DNA of 64,000 bases from Enterobacter kobei (GCF_001729765.1 NZ_CP017181.1:4816258-4880257), one strand, 5' to 3'. Shown: positions 24,070 through 36,883, counted from the stretch's first letter. Notes: generated by a model from the sequence alone, not told the origin. Made by a program: numbers and translations.

Positions 24070-25566
24070 ATGGCTCACTCACATTTATTAGCAGAAAGAA
24101 TTTCCCGCCTCAGCAGTGCGCTAGAGAAAGGCCTTTTCGAGCGTAGCCACGCCATTCGCCTTTGCTTACTGGCAGCGTTGAGCGGTGAAAGCGTGTTTCT
24201 GCTGGGTCCGCCGGGCATTGCCAAAAGCCTGATCGCACGCCGCCTGAAGTTCGCTTTTCAGAATGCTCGCGCCTTTGAATATCTCATGACGCGCTTCTCC
24301 ACCCCCGAAGAGGTTTTCGGTCCGCTCTCTATTCAGGCCCTCAAAGACGAGGGGCGTTATGAGCGTCTGACGGCGGGTTATCTTCCGGAAGCAGAAATTG
24401 TCTTTCTCGATGAGATCTGGAAAGCCGGCCCGGCAATCCTGAACACCCTGCTCACGGCGATTAACGAACGCCGGTTTCGCAACGGGGCCAGCGAAGAGAA
24501 AATCCCCATGCGTCTGCTGGTGGCCGCGTCAAACGAACTGCCCGAAGCCGACAGCAGCCTGGAAGCGCTGTATGACCGTATGCTGATCCGCCTGTGGCTC
24601 GATAAAGTCCAGGACAAGTCAAACTTCCGCTCTATGCTGGTCAGCCAGCAGGATGAGAACGAAAACCCGGTGGCGGCTTCTTTGCAGGTGACGGACGAGG
24701 AGTATTACCAGTGGCAGGAAGAGATCGGCAAAATCAAACTGCCCGATGCCGTTTTTGAACTGATCTTCATGCTGCGCCAGCAGCTTGATTTACTTCCTTC
24801 CGCACCGTATGTCTCGGACCGTCGCTGGAAAAAGGCGATTCGTCTGCTCCAGGCAAGCGCCCTGTTCAGCGGTCGTGATGCCGTAGCGCCCATCGATCTG
24901 ATCCTGCTGAAAGACTGCCTCTGGCACGACGCAGAAGGCATGAACCTGATGCAGCAGCAGCTGGACGTATTGATGACCGGACACGCATGGGGGCAGCAGG
25001 CGATGCTCAACCAGCTGGGGGCGATTACTCAACGCCGCATCCAGCTCCAACAGCAGCAAAGTGATAAAACGGCGCTGAAAGTCAATCGTCTGGGCGGTAT
25101 GTTCGCCCGCAAACCGCATTACGAACTCCCCGCCGATCTGACCGGTACGACGCTAACGCTGCTGCTCCAGCAGCCGCTCAAACTGCATGATATGCAGGTG
25201 GTACACATTACGGTTGAGCGCGAGGCGCTGTCTCAGTGGCTCGACAAAGGCGGTGAGATCCGCGGAAAACTCAACGGCATCGGTTTCGCGCAGCCGCTCA
25301 CGATGGAAGTAGACAGCAGCCAGCACCTGGTAATCCGCGACGTCAGCCTGCAGGGCTCGCGTCTTGCGCTTCCTGGCACCGCTTCTGACAGCGTGCCGGA
25401 AGAGATCAAACAGCAGTTGGACGCCCTGGATACCGAATGGCACCAGCAGCACACCCGCTTTAGCGAGCAGCAAAAATGCCTCTTTATTCATAGCGACTGG
25501 TTAGGTCGCATCGAAGCCAGCCTGCAGGATGTCAGCGCGCAGATCAAACAGGCGCGTCAATGCTAA
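24070..25566 (+). CDS. ravA: regulatory MoxR-type AAA+ ATPase RavA
   Basis: 498-residue ATPase of the MoxR branch. In E. coli it forms hexamers, binds the lysine decarboxylase LdcI and, with ViaA, alters aminoglycoside sensitivity and respiratory complex function. The AAA+ core has Walker A GPPGIAKS, Walker [11 protein letters not shown] and the sensor region [12 protein letters not shown]-terminal triple-helical/LARA region follows. I chose the ATG at 24070 by homology; 12 further upstream codons are open. It overlaps viaA by 7 bases. Confidence 0.96.
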   Translation: MAHSHLLAERISRLSSALEKGLFERSHAIRLCLLAALSGESVFLLGPPGIAKSLIARRLKFAFQNARAFEYLMTRFSTPEEVFGPLSIQALKDEGRYERLTAGYLPEAEIVFLDEIWKAGPAILNTLLTAINERRFRNGASEEKIPMRLLVAASNELPEADSSLEALYDRMLIRLWLDKVQDKSNFRSMLVSQQDENENPVAASLQVTDEEYYQWQEEIGKIKLPDAVFELIFMLRQQLDLLPSAPYVSDRRWKKAIRLLQASALFSGRDAVAPIDLILLKDCLWHDAEGMNLMQQQLDVLMTGHAWGQQAMLNQLGAITQRRIQLQQQQSDKTALKVNRLGGMFARKPHYELPADLTGTTLTLLLQQPLKLHDMQVVHITVEREALSQWLDKGGEIRGKLNGIGFAQPLTMEVDSSQHLVIRDVSLQGSRLALPGTASDSVPEEIKQQLDALDTEWHQQHTRFSEQQKCLFIHSDWLGRIEASLQDVSAQIKQARQC

Positions 25567-27011
25567 CGCTGGACACGCTCAACGTGATGCTGGCGGTCAG
25601 CGAGGAAGGGTTGATCGAGGAGGTGGTGATTACCCTTCTGGCGTCGCCACAGCTGGCGGCGTTTTTTGAAAAATTCCCGAAGCTCAAAAAGGCGATGACC
25701 GACGATCTTCCGCGCTGGCGAGATAATCTGCGACAGCGATTCAAAGAGACTGAAGTTCCGCCGGAACTGACGGAGGAAGTCGCGGCCTATCAACAGTGTC
25801 AACGGCTCTCCACGACGCAGTTTATCGTCCAGCTCCCACAAACCCTGGCAGTACTCGATAACGTCCACTCTCCGTTTGCCAGCCAGGCCCGGGCGCTGGT
25901 CACGGATAACGCCACCTTTACCCCCGCACTGCATACTCTCTTTTTACAACGCTGGCGCCTCAGTCTGGTGGTTCAGGCCACAACGTTAAACCAGCAGTTG
26001 CTGGATGAAGAACGTGAACAGCTGCTCAGTGAAGTTCAGGAACGCATGACCTTAAGCGGTCAGCTTGAGCAGGTGCTGGTGGAAAATGAAAACGCCGCAG
26101 GACGTCTCTGGGACATGAGTGCCGGTCAGCTCAAACGCGGAGATTACCAGTTGATCGTCAAATACGGCGATTTTCTGGCGCAGCAGCCGGAATTGATGAA
26201 GCTTGCTGAACAGCTGGGGCGCTCAAGGGAGGCAAAATCAGTTCCAAAGAAGGATGCCCCGATGGAAACCTTCCGCACCCTGGTGCGTGAACCGGCAACC
26301 GTGCCAGAACAGGTCGACGGGCTCCAGCAGAGCGATGACATTCTGCGCCTGCTGCCCACCGAACTGAGCACGCTGGGAATGACCGAGCTGGAGTATGAGT
26401 TCTACCGTCGGCTGGTGGAAAAACAGCTTCTTACCTACCGGCTGCACGGCGAAGCGTGGCGCGAGAAACTTAGCCAGCGTCCGGTCGTCCATCAGGATTT
26501 TGATGAACAGCCGCGCGGGCCGTTTATTGTTTGTGTGGATACGTCCGGTTCGATGGGCGGATTTAACGAACAGTGTGCAAAAGCGTTTTGCCTGGCACTG
26601 ATGCGCGTGGCGCTCGCCGACCGCCGTCGCTGCTTCATCATGCTCTTCTCCAGCGAAGTCGTGGGTTATGAGCTGACGAACCAGCAGGGAATAGAGCAGG
26701 CAATCCGTTTTTTAAGCCAGCGTTTTCGCGGGGGCACTGACCTGGCCAGCTGCTTTCGCAGCATCGTTGAGCGGATGCAGGGGGGTGACTGGTACGACGC
26801 CGATGCGGTCGTCATTTCCGATTTTATCGCCCAGCGACTGCCGGATGATGTGGTTAATAAAGTGAAGGAGTTACAGCGGGTACATCAGCACCGTTTTCAC
26901 GCCGTCGCGATGTCCGCTCATGGAAAACCCGGCATCATGCGCATCTTCGATCATATCTGGCGCTTTGATACCGGGTTGCGTAGCCGTCTGCTCAGACGCT
27001 GGCAGCGTTAA
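25560..27011 (+). CDS. viaA: von Willebrand factor A domain protein ViaA
   Basis: 483-residue partner of RavA. The N-terminal half is helical, and the C-terminal von Willebrand A domain has an intact MIDAS motif DTSGSMG (about residues 328-334) and the later GGTD. It stimulates RavA ATPase activity in E. coli. It overlaps ravA by 7 bases, and its stop codon is immediately adjacent to the stop of convergent asnA, with no intergenic base. Confidence 0.96.
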   Translation: MLTLDTLNVMLAVSEEGLIEEVVITLLASPQLAAFFEKFPKLKKAMTDDLPRWRDNLRQRFKETEVPPELTEEVAAYQQCQRLSTTQFIVQLPQTLAVLDNVHSPFASQARALVTDNATFTPALHTLFLQRWRLSLVVQATTLNQQLLDEEREQLLSEVQERMTLSGQLEQVLVENENAAGRLWDMSAGQLKRGDYQLIVKYGDFLAQQPELMKLAEQLGRSREAKSVPKKDAPMETFRTLVREPATVPEQVDGLQQSDDILRLLPTELSTLGMTELEYEFYRRLVEKQLLTYRLHGEAWREKLSQRPVVHQDFDEQPRGPFIVCVDTSGSMGGFNEQCAKAFCLALMRVALADRRRCFIMLFSSEVVGYELTNQQGIEQAIRFLSQRFRGGTDLASCFRSIVERMQGGDWYDADAVVISDFIAQRLPDDVVNKVKELQRVHQHRFHAVAMSAHGKPGIMRIFDHIWRFDTGLRSRLLRRWQR

Positions 27012-28004
27012 TTAAAGAAGAGATCCCACGCTGTCACGCACCTGCTGCGGCCAGACGCCACACTGTACCTGACCAATATGCGGCAGTTGCAGCAGCAGCA
27101 TGGTCAGACGGGACTGGCCGATCCCTCCCCCGATGGTCTGCGGCATTTCGCCGCGCAGCAACGCCTGGTGCCACTCTAATTTGAGACGATCTTCGTCACC
27201 GGTCACCGCCAGCTGGCGTTTCAGCGCGTCGGCATCCACGCGGATCCCCATAGAGGAGAGCTCAAATGCATCTTCCAGTACCGGGTTCCAGACCAGGATA
27301 TCGCCGTTCAGCCCGGCATAGTCGTGCTCGCCCGCGGTGCTCCAGTCATCATAATCCGGCGCACGGACGTCGTGGCGTTTGCCATCAGAGAGTTTGCCGC
27401 CAATGCCGATCAGGAATACTGCACCCAACTCTTTCGCGATCGCACGTTCACGGCCTTTGGCATCAAGATCCGGGAAACGGCTCAACAGTGCCTGGCTATG
27501 AACAAAGTGGATCGTGTCTGGCAGGAACGGTGCCAGACCAAACTCTTTGCTCACGGCCGCTTCAGTCGCTTTGATCCCGGCGTAGATCGCCTCAACGGTG
27601 GATTTCAGCGTGCCGAGGTGACGCTCGCCATCACCCATCACGCGCTCCCAGTCCCACTGGTCAACGTAAACAGAGTGAATAGGTGAGAGGCGGTCTTCAT
27701 CGGGGCGAAGGGCTTTCATGTGCGTGTAAAGCCCTTCGCCCGCGCTGAAGTCGTGTTGTCCCAGGGTTTGACGCTTCCACTTCGCCAGGGAATGAACCAC
27801 TTCGAACTGGGCATCTGGCAGTGTTTTCACTTTCACCTGTACCGCTTTTTCGCATCCAGACAAGTTATCCTGCGTCCCGTCGCCCACCCGGCTCAGAATT
27901 GGTGCCTGAACCTCAATCAGCCCAAGCTTCTCTTCCAGCTGGCGGGAAAAATGGGATTTAACGAAACTGATCTGGCGTTGTTTTGCGATGTAAGCGGTTT
28001 TCAT
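27012..28004 (-). CDS. asnA: aspartate--ammonia ligase (AMP-forming)
   Basis: 330-residue ammonia-dependent asparagine synthetase with a class II aminoacyl-tRNA synthetase-like fold. It makes Asn from Asp, NH3 and ATP. The sequence follows E. coli AsnA, including [12 protein letters not shown] and the C-terminal [14 protein letters not shown] active-site segment. It is divergent from its activator gene asnC and ends head-on at viaA. Confidence 0.97.
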   Translation of the reverse strand: MKTAYIAKQRQISFVKSHFSRQLEEKLGLIEVQAPILSRVGDGTQDNLSGCEKAVQVKVKTLPDAQFEVVHSLAKWKRQTLGQHDFSAGEGLYTHMKALRPDEDRLSPIHSVYVDQWDWERVMGDGERHLGTLKSTVEAIYAGIKATEAAVSKEFGLAPFLPDTIHFVHSQALLSRFPDLDAKGRERAIAKELGAVFLIGIGGKLSDGKRHDVRAPDYDDWSTAGEHDYAGLNGDILVWNPVLEDAFELSSMGIRVDADALKRQLAVTGDEDRLKLEWHQALLRGEMPQTIGGGIGQSRLTMLLLQLPHIGQVQCGVWPQQVRDSVGSLL

Positions 28005-28093
28005 TATTTATACTCCTGCGTCCTGTTGGTAATGATTAAGCAACAGAACCGGCACTTAATTCAATAACTCAACAACAAAAAGCCGACTTCACT

Positions 28094-28122
28094 TTTGAAT
28101 CGATAAAATATGACGCTAGAAT
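28094..28122 (+). promoter_or_regulatory. probable asnC promoter
   Basis: -35 TTTGAA (28094-28099) and -10 TAGAAT (28117-28122), 17 bp apart, lie 33 bases before the asnC start in the asnA-asnC divergent region where AsnC acts. Confidence 0.55.
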
Positions 28123-28155
28123 AGAAAGAATCATCAATCTTCATAAGAAAAAGCT

Positions 28156-28614
28156 ATGGAAAATTATCAGATCGACAATCTCGACCGCGGCATCCTCGAG
28201 GCGTTAATGGCCAATGCCCGTACCGCCTACGCCGAACTGGCGAAACAGTTTGGTGTCAGCCCGGGAACCATTCACGTTCGCGTAGAGAAAATGAAGCAGG
28301 CGGGGATCATTACCGGCGCGCGCATTGACGTCAGCCCGAAGCAGCTGGGTTACGACGTCTGCTGCTTTATCGGCATCATTCTTAAAAGCGCAAAAGACTA
28401 TCCTTCCGCCCTGGCCAGGCTCAATGCGCTGGATGAGGTCACCGAGGCGTACTACACCACGGGGCACTACAGCATCTTTATAAAAGTGATGTGCCGATCC
28501 ATCGATGCCCTCCAGCAGGTACTTATCAACAAGATCCAAACAATTGATGAAATTCAGTCCACCGAGACACTGATCTCCCTGCAAAACCCGATCATGCGTA
28601 CCATCCGCCCATGA
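28156..28614 (+). CDS. asnC: transcriptional regulator AsnC
   Basis: 152-residue Lrp/AsnC-family regulator. The N-terminal helix-turn-helix (about 20-60) contains YAELAKQFGVSPGTIHVRVEKM, and the C-terminal RAM domain senses asparagine. In E. coli it activates asnA, represses itself and influences mioC/oriC transcription. It lies 90 bp upstream of mioC. Confidence 0.96.
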   Translation: MENYQIDNLDRGILEALMANARTAYAELAKQFGVSPGTIHVRVEKMKQAGIITGARIDVSPKQLGYDVCCFIGIILKSAKDYPSALARLNALDEVTEAYYTTGHYSIFIKVMCRSIDALQQVLINKIQTIDEIQSTETLISLQNPIMRTIRP

Positions 28615-28635
28615 TCGGGCAAATTCATTCCCACA

Positions 28636-28644
28636 TTTTCCACA
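28636..28644 (+). promoter_or_regulatory. DnaA box in the mioC promoter
   Basis: TTTTCCACA, one mismatch from consensus, lies just upstream of the probable mioC -10 TACAAT at 28670-28675. In E. coli DnaA represses mioC from this box, modulating transcription that enters oriC. Confidence 0.7.
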
Positions 28645-28704
28645 GGTAGATCCCAGCTCGTTCACAGCGTACAATATCTCCCTCTTTATCTGAGCGAGCG
28701 ATCA

Positions 28705-29154
28705 ATGGCGGACATTACCCTTATCAGCGGCAGCACCCTCGGTGGTGCGGAATATGTAGCGGAACATTTGGCTGAGAAGCTGGAAGATGCGGGCTTTTCA
28801 ACACAAACCCTGCACGGACCGCTGCTTGAAGATCTCCCGACTGACGGGGTCTGGCTGCTGATCACCTCCACGCATGGCGCGGGCGATCTGCCGGATAACC
28901 TGCAACCTTTATATGACGAACTGCAGGAACAGCAGCCTGACCTCTCAAAGGTCCGTTTTGGCGCTGTGGGGATCGGCAGTCGTGAATATGACACCTTTTG
29001 CGGGGCAATAGAGAAAGTCGAAGCTGTTATCACCTCTTGCGGAGCAAAACAGCTGGGTGAAACACTCAAGATCAACATCCTCGATCATGATATTCCGGAG
29101 GATCCGGCCGAGATCTGGTTGGGTGAATGGAAAAATTCACTCAAAAACGATTAA
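28705..29154 (+). CDS. mioC: FMN-binding flavodoxin-like protein MioC
   Basis: 149-residue flavodoxin, linked in E. coli to biotin synthase electron transfer. The phosphate-binding loop SGSTLGGAE is near residue 8, followed by STHGAGDLPDN. It is 2 residues longer than the E. coli protein. The gene runs straight into oriC with no intervening terminator, so its transcript can enter the origin. Confidence 0.95.
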   Translation: MADITLISGSTLGGAEYVAEHLAEKLEDAGFSTQTLHGPLLEDLPTDGVWLLITSTHGAGDLPDNLQPLYDELQEQQPDLSKVRFGAVGIGSREYDTFCGAIEKVEAVITSCGAKQLGETLKINILDHDIPEDPAEIWLGEWKNSLKND

Positions 29155-29319
29155 AGATCGCGCGATCAGATGTGGATAACTCTGGTTAAAAGCTCGTATT
29201 AACCCGTAGTTATCCAAAGAACAACTGTTGTATCGTTTTTAGCCTGTGTATAAAGTCGCGATCTGATCCCAGCTTATACGGTCCAGGATCACCGATCATT
29301 CACAGCAAACGATCCTTCC

Positions 29320-29332
29320 TAACTGCATGATC
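29320..29332 (-). promoter_or_regulatory. probable IHF site in oriC
   Basis: On the minus strand GATCATGCAGTTA fits WATCARNNNNTTR with two mismatches. It lies between R1 and R5, where IHF bends E. coli oriC. Confidence 0.5.
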
Positions 29333-29372
29333 TTATTTGCCGGATCGGACTTATCCACACAAGTACGCGATC

Positions 29373-29416
29373 CTAATAAGAGATCACAATAGAACAGATC
29401 TCTAAATAAAAAGATC
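29373..29416 (-). other. DNA unwinding element of oriC (three 13-mers)
   Basis: On the minus strand the repeats read GATCTTTTTATTT (29404-29416), GATCTGTTCTATT (29388-29400) and GATCTCTTATTAG (29373-29385). The last two are identical to E. coli M and R as I recall them; the first differs from E. coli L by one base. Confidence 0.88.
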
Positions 29417-29528
29417 TTCTTTTTAATAGCCCAGGATCCCAATGCTTTCTCGAAAGACTAAAGTTGAGTAGAATCCACGGCCCGGGCTTCAATCCATTTT
29501 CATACCGCTTTACGCGAGGCAGACCACC

Positions 29529-31418
29529 ATGTTTTATCAGGATCCTTTTGACGTCATCATCATTGGCGGGGGTCACGCAGGCACTGAGGCCGCAATGGCC
29601 GCAGCGCGTATGGGTCAACAGACCCTGCTTTTGACACACAATATCGACACGCTGGGACAAATGTCCTGTAATCCGGCGATTGGCGGCATTGGGAAAGGAC
29701 ACCTGGTAAAAGAAGTGGATGCGCTTGGCGGCCTGATGGCGAAAGCGATCGATCATGCAGGCATCCAGTTTAGGATACTAAACGCGAGTAAAGGGCCGGC
29801 AGTGCGTGCCACTCGTGCACAGGCAGACCGCGTGCTTTATCGTCAGGCCGTACGTACCGCGCTGGAGAATCAGCCAAACCTGATGATCTTCCAGCAGGCG
29901 GTAGAAGATCTTATCGTTGAGAACGATCGCGTCGTGGGTGCTGTGACCCAGATGGGCCTTAAATTCCGCGCCAAAGCGGTGGTACTGACCGTCGGCACCT
30001 TCCTGGACGGGAAAATTCATATTGGTCTGGATAACTACAGCGGTGGCCGTGCAGGCGATCCGCCATCCATTCCGCTCTCTCGTCGTCTGCGTGAACTGCC
30101 ACTGCGCGTAAGCCGCCTGAAGACTGGCACACCGCCGCGTATTGACGCGCGCACCATTGATTTCAGCGTGCTTGCGCAACAGCACGGTGATAACCCGATG
30201 CCGGTCTTCTCGTTCATGGGCAATGCGGCGCAACATCCGCAGCAGGTACCGTGCTACATCACGCATACCAACGAAAAAACCCATGACGTGATCCGCAATA
30301 ACCTCGATCGCAGCCCAATGTACGCCGGTGTGATCGAAGGGATCGGTCCGCGTTACTGCCCGTCGATCGAAGACAAAGTGATGCGCTTTGCCGATCGTAA
30401 CCAGCACCAGATCTTCCTGGAGCCGGAAGGGCTAACCTCAAACGAAATTTATCCGAACGGTATCTCCACCAGCCTGCCGTTCGATGTGCAGATGCAGATT
30501 GTTCGCTCAATGCAGGGCATGGAGAATGCGAAAATCGTTCGCCCTGGCTACGCTATTGAGTACGATTTCTTCGACCCGCGTGACCTGAAGCCAACCCTGG
30601 AGAGCAAATTCATCCACGGTCTGTTCTTCGCGGGCCAGATTAACGGCACCACCGGTTACGAAGAAGCGGCTGCACAGGGTCTGCTGGCCGGTCTGAACGC
30701 TGCCCGTTTCTCTGCCGAAAAAGAGGGCTGGGCCCCGGCGCGTTCTCAGGCCTATCTGGGCGTACTGGTTGACGATCTCTGCACCCTGGGCACTAAAGAA
30801 CCGTACCGTATGTTTACCTCTCGTGCGGAATATCGCCTGATGCTGCGCGAAGATAACGCCGACCTGCGTCTGACTGAAATGGGCCGCGAGCTGGGTCTGG
30901 TCGATGACGAACGCTGGGCACGCTTTAACGAGAAGCTGGAGCGCATTGAACAGGAACGTCAGCGTCTGAAAACCACGTGGGTTAATCCACAGGCGGAAAC
31001 CGCTGCCGAAGTGAACGCTCACTTAACTGCGCCGCTCTCACGTGAAGCCAGCGGTGAAGATCTGCTGCGTCGTCCGGAAGTGACCTATGAGAATCTGGTG
31101 AAACTCACCGCGTTCGCCCCGGGTCTTGAAGATGCCGAAGCCGCTGAACAGGTCGAAATTCAGGTGAAGTACGAAGGCTATATCGCGCGCCAACAGGATG
31201 AGATTGAAAAACAGCAGCGTAACGAAAACACGTTGCTGCCGGAAATGCTGGACTACCGTCAGGTGACGGGGCTTTCCAACGAAGTGATCGCTAAGCTGAA
31301 CGATCATAAACCGGTATCCATCGGCCAGGCATCACGTATCTCTGGCGTTACGCCCGCCGCGATTTCGATTCTGCTGGTGTGGTTGAAGAAACAGGGTATG
31401 CTGCGCCGCAGCGCGTAA
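29529..31418 (+). CDS. mnmG: tRNA uridine-5-carboxymethylaminomethyl modification protein MnmG (GidA)
   Basis: 629-residue FAD enzyme that, with MnmE (also in this window), installs cmnm5 at wobble uridine 34 of several tRNAs. The FAD-binding [13 protein letters not shown] begins near residue 10, a conserved cysteine lies in [10 protein letters not shown], and the C-terminal helical MnmE-binding domain is complete. It starts right after oriC; transcription away from the origin is known to affect initiation in E. coli. It is probably cotranscribed with rsmG. Confidence 0.97.
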   Translation: MFYQDPFDVIIIGGGHAGTEAAMAAARMGQQTLLLTHNIDTLGQMSCNPAIGGIGKGHLVKEVDALGGLMAKAIDHAGIQFRILNASKGPAVRATRAQADRVLYRQAVRTALENQPNLMIFQQAVEDLIVENDRVVGAVTQMGLKFRAKAVVLTVGTFLDGKIHIGLDNYSGGRAGDPPSIPLSRRLRELPLRVSRLKTGTPPRIDARTIDFSVLAQQHGDNPMPVFSFMGNAAQHPQQVPCYITHTNEKTHDVIRNNLDRSPMYAGVIEGIGPRYCPSIEDKVMRFADRNQHQIFLEPEGLTSNEIYPNGISTSLPFDVQMQIVRSMQGMENAKIVRPGYAIEYDFFDPRDLKPTLESKFIHGLFFAGQINGTTGYEEAAAQGLLAGLNAARFSAEKEGWAPARSQAYLGVLVDDLCTLGTKEPYRMFTSRAEYRLMLREDNADLRLTEMGRELGLVDDERWARFNEKLERIEQERQRLKTTWVNPQAETAAEVNAHLTAPLSREASGEDLLRRPEVTYENLVKLTAFAPGLEDAEAAEQVEIQVKYEGYIARQQDEIEKQQRNENTLLPEMLDYRQVTGLSNEVIAKLNDHKPVSIGQASRISGVTPAAISILLVWLKKQGMLRRSA

Positions 31419-31431
31419 TGCCCAGAACATT

Positions 31432-31498
31432 GCCCGGTGGCGATGCGCTTACCGGGCCTACTGAACCCGTAGGGCGGGTAAACGAAGCGCCACCCGCC
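31432..31498. repeat. two facing REP elements (BIME-like)
   Basis: GCCCGGTGG...TTACCGGGC (31432-31457) and an oppositely oriented GGCGGGTAA...CACCCGCC (31473-31498) lie between mnmG and rsmG. Each forms a stem with a GCGC-type interior. They may protect the upstream mnmG message. Confidence 0.8.
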
Positions 31499-31525
31499 AC
31501 CTAAGTTTTCCAACAGGTATTCACC

Positions 31526-32152
31526 GTGCTCAACAAACTCTCTCGTCTGCTGGATCAGGCAGGTATTTCGCTCACCGATCACCAGAAAAACCAGCTGGTG
31601 GCCTATGTCGATATGCTGAACAAATGGAACAAAGCGTACAACCTGACGTCGGTACGCGACCCCAACGAGATGCTGGTACGCCATATTCTCGATAGCATCG
31701 TTGTTGCACCGTATCTGAAGGGTGAGCGTTTTATCGACGTTGGCACGGGGCCCGGTCTGCCAGGGGTTCCGCTGTCGATTGTCCGGCCGGAAAGTCATTT
31801 CACGCTGCTGGACAGCCTCGGTAAGCGCGTGCGCTTTTTACGACAGGTTCAGCATGAGCTGAAGCTTGAGAACATCACGCCCGTTCAAAGCAGGGTAGAG
31901 GCGTTTCCGGCAGAACCGCCGTTTGACGGTGTTATCAGCCGCGCCTTTGCTTCACTCAATGACATGGTGAGCTGGTGTAAACATTTGCCCGCAGAAGAGA
32001 AAGGGCGTTTCTATGCGCTGAAAGGGCAACTGCCGGGTGATGAAATTGAACAGCTTCCGGACGGTTTTGCCGTTGAATCCATCGAGAAATTAAACATTTC
32101 TCAGCTCGACGGTGAACGTCATCTGGTGATAATTAAGCCAAACAATTTTTAA
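31526..32152 (+). CDS. rsmG: 16S rRNA (guanine(527)-N7)-methyltransferase RsmG (GidB)
   Basis: 208-residue SAM-dependent methyltransferase that modifies G527 in the 530 loop; its loss gives low-level streptomycin resistance. The SAM-binding motif [10 protein letters not shown] is near residue 71, and the domain continues to [10 protein letters not shown]. The start is GTG at 31526 with AGGT upstream. It follows mnmG across a REP pair and precedes the atp operon across a 616-bp gap. Confidence 0.95.
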   Translation: MLNKLSRLLDQAGISLTDHQKNQLVAYVDMLNKWNKAYNLTSVRDPNEMLVRHILDSIVVAPYLKGERFIDVGTGPGLPGVPLSIVRPESHFTLLDSLGKRVRFLRQVQHELKLENITPVQSRVEAFPAEPPFDGVISRAFASLNDMVSWCKHLPAEEKGRFYALKGQLPGDEIEQLPDGFAVESIEKLNISQLDGERHLVIIKPNNF

Positions 32153-32650
32153 AAAATTAATAAAAAATGTGGAATTTGTGCTGTTCTGGTGATGTTAAAA
32201 AACAGCACAACTCACATGGATTTACCCGTTAGCATTTAACCTCTTTTTTACCATGGTTTTTCTTATGGTTAACGTTGCGCCTATTATTCACCGTGAAGAT
32301 AGTCAACTATGAAAATATCAGTCTGCTAAAAGTGGATGACTGTAATCAGAGTGTGATGTTAATTATTTATTAAGAATGTCAATAAAAGGTTTTTATTGTG
32401 TACGGGGCTGTTTTGAAAATAGTTGCGATATTTTATCTTTGATTTCAGAAAGATACTCCTGTGCGATTTACGGCTTTGATAAATACAACCTTATCGCAAA
32501 TGTGTGTTTTGTGATCTCGTGCACGCTTTGTAGTCAACGTTTTCGCGCTGTTTGCAGTTTTGCTCGAAGGTCGATGCTTTCAGCGAAAGTTGAAAAATAG
32601 CGGTGGGGAAAAATATTTAAACATTTATTCACCTTTTCGCTACTTAATGT
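32153..32650. other. gene-free AT-rich region before the atp operon
   Basis: About 500 bp without a convincing gene. An open frame at 32376-32600 lacks a ribosome binding site and homology I recognise. The notable element is a 10-bp perfect inverted repeat TTGTGCTGTT/AACAGCACAA (32176-32185, 32201-32210), extendable by ATGTG/CACAT, 23 bases after rsmG. Confidence 0.6.
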
Positions 32651-32678
32651 TTGAAATCACGGGTACGCACCGTATAAT
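32651..32678 (+). promoter_or_regulatory. atp operon promoter
   Basis: -35 TTGAAA (32651-32656) and -10 TATAAT (32673-32678), 16 bp apart, lie 90 bases before atpI. The leader sequence is highly conserved with E. coli. Confidence 0.8.
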
Positions 32679-32768
32679 TTGTCCGCTTTTTGATGCTTGA
32701 CTCTGAGCCTTAAAGGACGTTTTATACGACACGCGGCATACCTCGAAGGGAGCAGGAGTAAAAACGTG

Positions 32769-33973
<1,205 letters not shown>

Positions 33974-34004
33974 TTTTTTACCAACACTACTACGTTTTAA
34001 TTGA

Positions 34005-34294
<290 letters not shown>

Positions 34295-34310
34295 TAAGAG
34301 GTATTGTGCT

Positions 34311-34781
34311 GTGAACATGAACGCAACAATCCTCGGCCAGGCCATCGCGTTTATTCTCTTTGTCTGGTTCTGCATGAAGTATGTATGGCCGCCTTTAATG
34401 GCTGCCATCGAAAAACGTCAGAAAGAAATTGCTGACGGTCTGGCTTCTGCAGAACGCGCTAAGAAAGATTTGGACCTTGCACAGGCCAACGCGACAGACC
34501 AGCTGAAAAAAGCGAAAGCGGAAGCTCAGGTCATCATCGAACAGGCTAACAAACGCCGTTCGCAGATCCTGGACGAAGCCAAAGCTGAAGCAGAACAGGA
34601 ACGTACTAAGATCGTGACACAGGCTCAGGCTGAAATTGAAGCTGAGCGTAAACGTGCTCGTGAAGAACTGCGTAAGCAGGTTGCGATTCTGGCTGTTGCT
34701 GGCGCCGAGAAGATCATCGAACGTTCCGTGGATGAAGCTGCTAACAGCGACATCGTGGACAAACTTGTCGCTGAACTGTAA
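34311..34781 (+). CDS. atpF: F0F1 ATP synthase subunit b
   Basis: 156-residue peripheral stalk subunit: one N-terminal membrane helix (about 5-28), then a long charged right-handed coiled coil reaching F1. The start is GTG at 34311, as in E. coli, with GAGG upstream. Confidence 0.97.
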   Translation: MNMNATILGQAIAFILFVWFCMKYVWPPLMAAIEKRQKEIADGLASAERAKKDLDLAQANATDQLKKAKAEAQVIIEQANKRRSQILDEAKAEAEQERTKIVTQAQAEIEAERKRAREELRKQVAILAVAGAEKIIERSVDEAANSDIVDKLVAEL

Positions 34782-34795
34782 GGAGGGAGGGGCTG

Positions 34796-35329
34796 ATGTC
34801 TGAATTTGTTACGGTAGCTCGCCCCTACGCCAAAGCAGCTTTTGACTTTGCTATCGAACACCAAAATGTCGATCGCTGGCAGAATATGCTGGCGTTTGCC
34901 GCTGAGGTGACGAAAAACGAACAAATGGCCGAGTTGCTTTCCGGTGCGTTAGCGCCTGAAACTCTCGCCGCGTCGTTTATCGCCGTGTGCGGAGAGCAAC
35001 TGGATGCCAACGGCCAGAACCTGATTAAGGTGATGGCAGAAAATGGTCGTCTCCGTGTGCTCCCGGATGTTCTCGAGCAGTTTGAGCACTTACGTGCCCT
35101 TAGTGAAGCAACAGCTGAAGTCGAAGTGACTTCAGCGACTGAACTGAGTGATGAACAGCTTGCGAAAATCACCGCCGCGATGGAAAAACGTCTGTCACGC
35201 AAAGTTAAGCTGAATTGCAAAATCGATAAGTCTGTAATGGCAGGCGTAATCATCCGCTCGGGTGATATGGTCATTGATGGCAGCGTACGCGGCCGTCTTG
35301 AACGCCTTGCAGACGTCTTGCAGTCTTAA
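34796..35329 (+). CDS. atpH: F0F1 ATP synthase subunit delta
   Basis: 177-residue cap of the peripheral stalk, joining subunit b to the top of the alpha3beta3 ring. An N-terminal helical bundle is followed by a C-terminal domain ending [17 protein letters not shown] strong AGGAGG-type site overlaps the atpF-atpH gap of 14 bp. Confidence 0.97.
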   Translation: MSEFVTVARPYAKAAFDFAIEHQNVDRWQNMLAFAAEVTKNEQMAELLSGALAPETLAASFIAVCGEQLDANGQNLIKVMAENGRLRVLPDVLEQFEHLRALSEATAEVEVTSATELSDEQLAKITAAMEKRLSRKVKLNCKIDKSVMAGVIIRSGDMVIDGSVRGRLERLADVLQS

Positions 35330-35341
35330 GGGGACTGGAGC

Positions 35342-36883
35342 ATGCAACTGAATTCCACCGAAATCAGCGAACTGATCAAGCAGCGCATTGCTCAGTTCAA
35401 TGTTGTGAGCGAAGCTCACAATGAAGGTACTATTGTTTCTGTAAGTGACGGTGTTATCCGCATCCACGGCCTGGCCGATTGTATGCAGGGTGAGATGATT
35501 TCCCTGCCGGGTAACCGTTACGCTATCGCACTGAACCTGGAGCGCGACTCCGTAGGTGCGGTTGTGATGGGTCCATACGCTGACCTCGCCGAAGGCATGA
35601 AGGTTAAGTGTACTGGCCGTATTCTGGAAGTGCCGGTTGGCCGTGGCCTGCTGGGCCGCGTTGTTAACACCCTGGGTGCGCCAATCGACGGTAAAGGTCC
35701 GGTTGAGCACGATGGCTTCTCTCCAATCGAAGTTATCGCACCAGGCGTTATCGATCGTCAGTCCGTCGATCAGCCTGTTCAGACAGGCTATAAGTCTGTT
35801 GACGCCATGATCCCAATCGGTCGTGGTCAGCGTGAACTGATCATCGGTGACCGTCAGACCGGTAAAACCGCGATGGCAATCGACGCCATCATCAACCAGC
35901 GTGACTCCGGCATCAAATGTGTGTACGTGGCTATCGGCCAGAAAGCGTCCACCATTTCTAACGTGGTTCGTAAACTGGAAGAGCACGGCGCGCTGTCTAA
36001 CACCATCGTGGTTGTGGCTACCGCTTCTGAATCTGCTGCACTGCAATACCTGGCGCCATACGCGGGTTGCGCAATGGGCGAATACTTCCGTGACCGCGGT
36101 GAAGATGCACTGATCGTATACGATGACCTGTCTAAACAGGCTGTTGCTTATCGTCAGGTTTCCCTGCTGCTCCGTCGTCCACCAGGACGTGAAGCATTCC
36201 CGGGCGACGTATTCTACCTCCACTCTCGTCTGCTGGAGCGTGCTTCCCGCGTTAACGCGGAATACGTCGAGAACTTCACCAAAGGTGAAGTGAAGGGTAA
36301 AACGGGCTCTCTGACCGCACTGCCGATCATTGAAACCCAGGCGGGTGACGTTTCTGCGTTCGTTCCGACCAACGTAATCTCCATTACCGATGGTCAGATC
36401 TTCCTGGAAACCAACCTGTTTAACTCCGGTATTCGTCCGGCGGTTAACCCGGGTATCTCCGTATCCCGTGTTGGTGGTGCTGCTCAGACCAAGATCATCA
36501 AGAAACTGTCCGGTGGTATCCGTACCGCGCTGGCACAGTATCGTGAACTGGCTGCGTTCTCTCAGTTCGCATCCGATCTGGACGAAGCAACCCGTAAACA
36601 GCTGAGCCACGGTCAGAAAGTGACCGAGCTGCTGAAGCAGAAACAGTACGCACCAATGTCTGTTGCTCAGCAGGGCCTGGTACTGTTCGCGGCTGAACGC
36701 GGTTACCTCGAAGATGTGGAACTGGCGAAAATCGGTAGCTTCGAAGCCGCTCTGCTGGCTTACGTCGACCGTGATCACGCTCCGCTGATGCAAGAGATCA
36801 ACCAGACCGGTGGCTATAACGACGAAATCGAAGGCAAGCTGAAAGCTATCCTCGATTCCTTCAAAGCAACCCAATCCTGGTAA
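35342..36883 (+). CDS. atpA: F0F1 ATP synthase subunit alpha
   Basis: 513-residue non-catalytic nucleotide-binding subunit. The P-loop is GDRQTGKT (about 169-176), and the arginine-finger region [10 protein letters not shown] is present. Length and sequence are as in E. coli. The gene shows strong codon bias, which creates long open frames on the other strand. Confidence 0.98.
   Translation: MQLNSTEISELIKQRIAQFNVVSEAHNEGTIVSVSDGVIRIHGLADCMQGEMISLPGNRYAIALNLERDSVGAVVMGPYADLAEGMKVKCTGRILEVPVGRGLLGRVVNTLGAPIDGKGPVEHDGFSPIEVIAPGVIDRQSVDQPVQTGYKSVDAMIPIGRGQRELIIGDRQTGKTAMAIDAIINQRDSGIKCVYVAIGQKASTISNVVRKLEEHGALSNTIVVVATASESAALQYLAPYAGCAMGEYFRDRGEDALIVYDDLSKQAVAYRQVSLLLRRPPGREAFPGDVFYLHSRLLERASRVNAEYVENFTKGEVKGKTGSLTALPIIETQAGDVSAFVPTNVISITDGQIFLETNLFNSGIRPAVNPGISVSRVGGAAQTKIIKKLSGGIRTALAQYRELAAFSQFASDLDEATRKQLSHGQKVTELLKQKQYAPMSVAQQGLVLFAAERGYLEDVELAKIGSFEAALLAYVDRDHAPLMQEINQTGGYNDEIEGKLKAILDSFKATQSW

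Larger units (their letters stand above)
29156..29438. other. oriC: replication origin oriC
   Basis: This is the gene-free interval between mioC and mnmG with full E. coli-type architecture. DnaA boxes: R4 (29171-29179, TGTGGATAA), R3 (29210-29218, TTATCCAAA), R2 (29245-29253, TGTGTATAA), R5-like (29296-29304, TCATTCACA) and R1 (29351-29359, TTATCCACA). AT-rich 13-mers follow R1: 29373-29385, 29388-29400 and 29404-29416, each a GATC-anchored repeat. A good IHF-like site is at 29320-29332. I count 14 GATC Dam sites, which fits SeqA sequestration. Confidence 0.96.

Noticed and set aside
32376..32600. 74-codon open frame before atpI
   Set aside because: No ribosome binding site, unusual Cys-rich composition, AT-rich context and no homology I recognise. 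Most likely chance.
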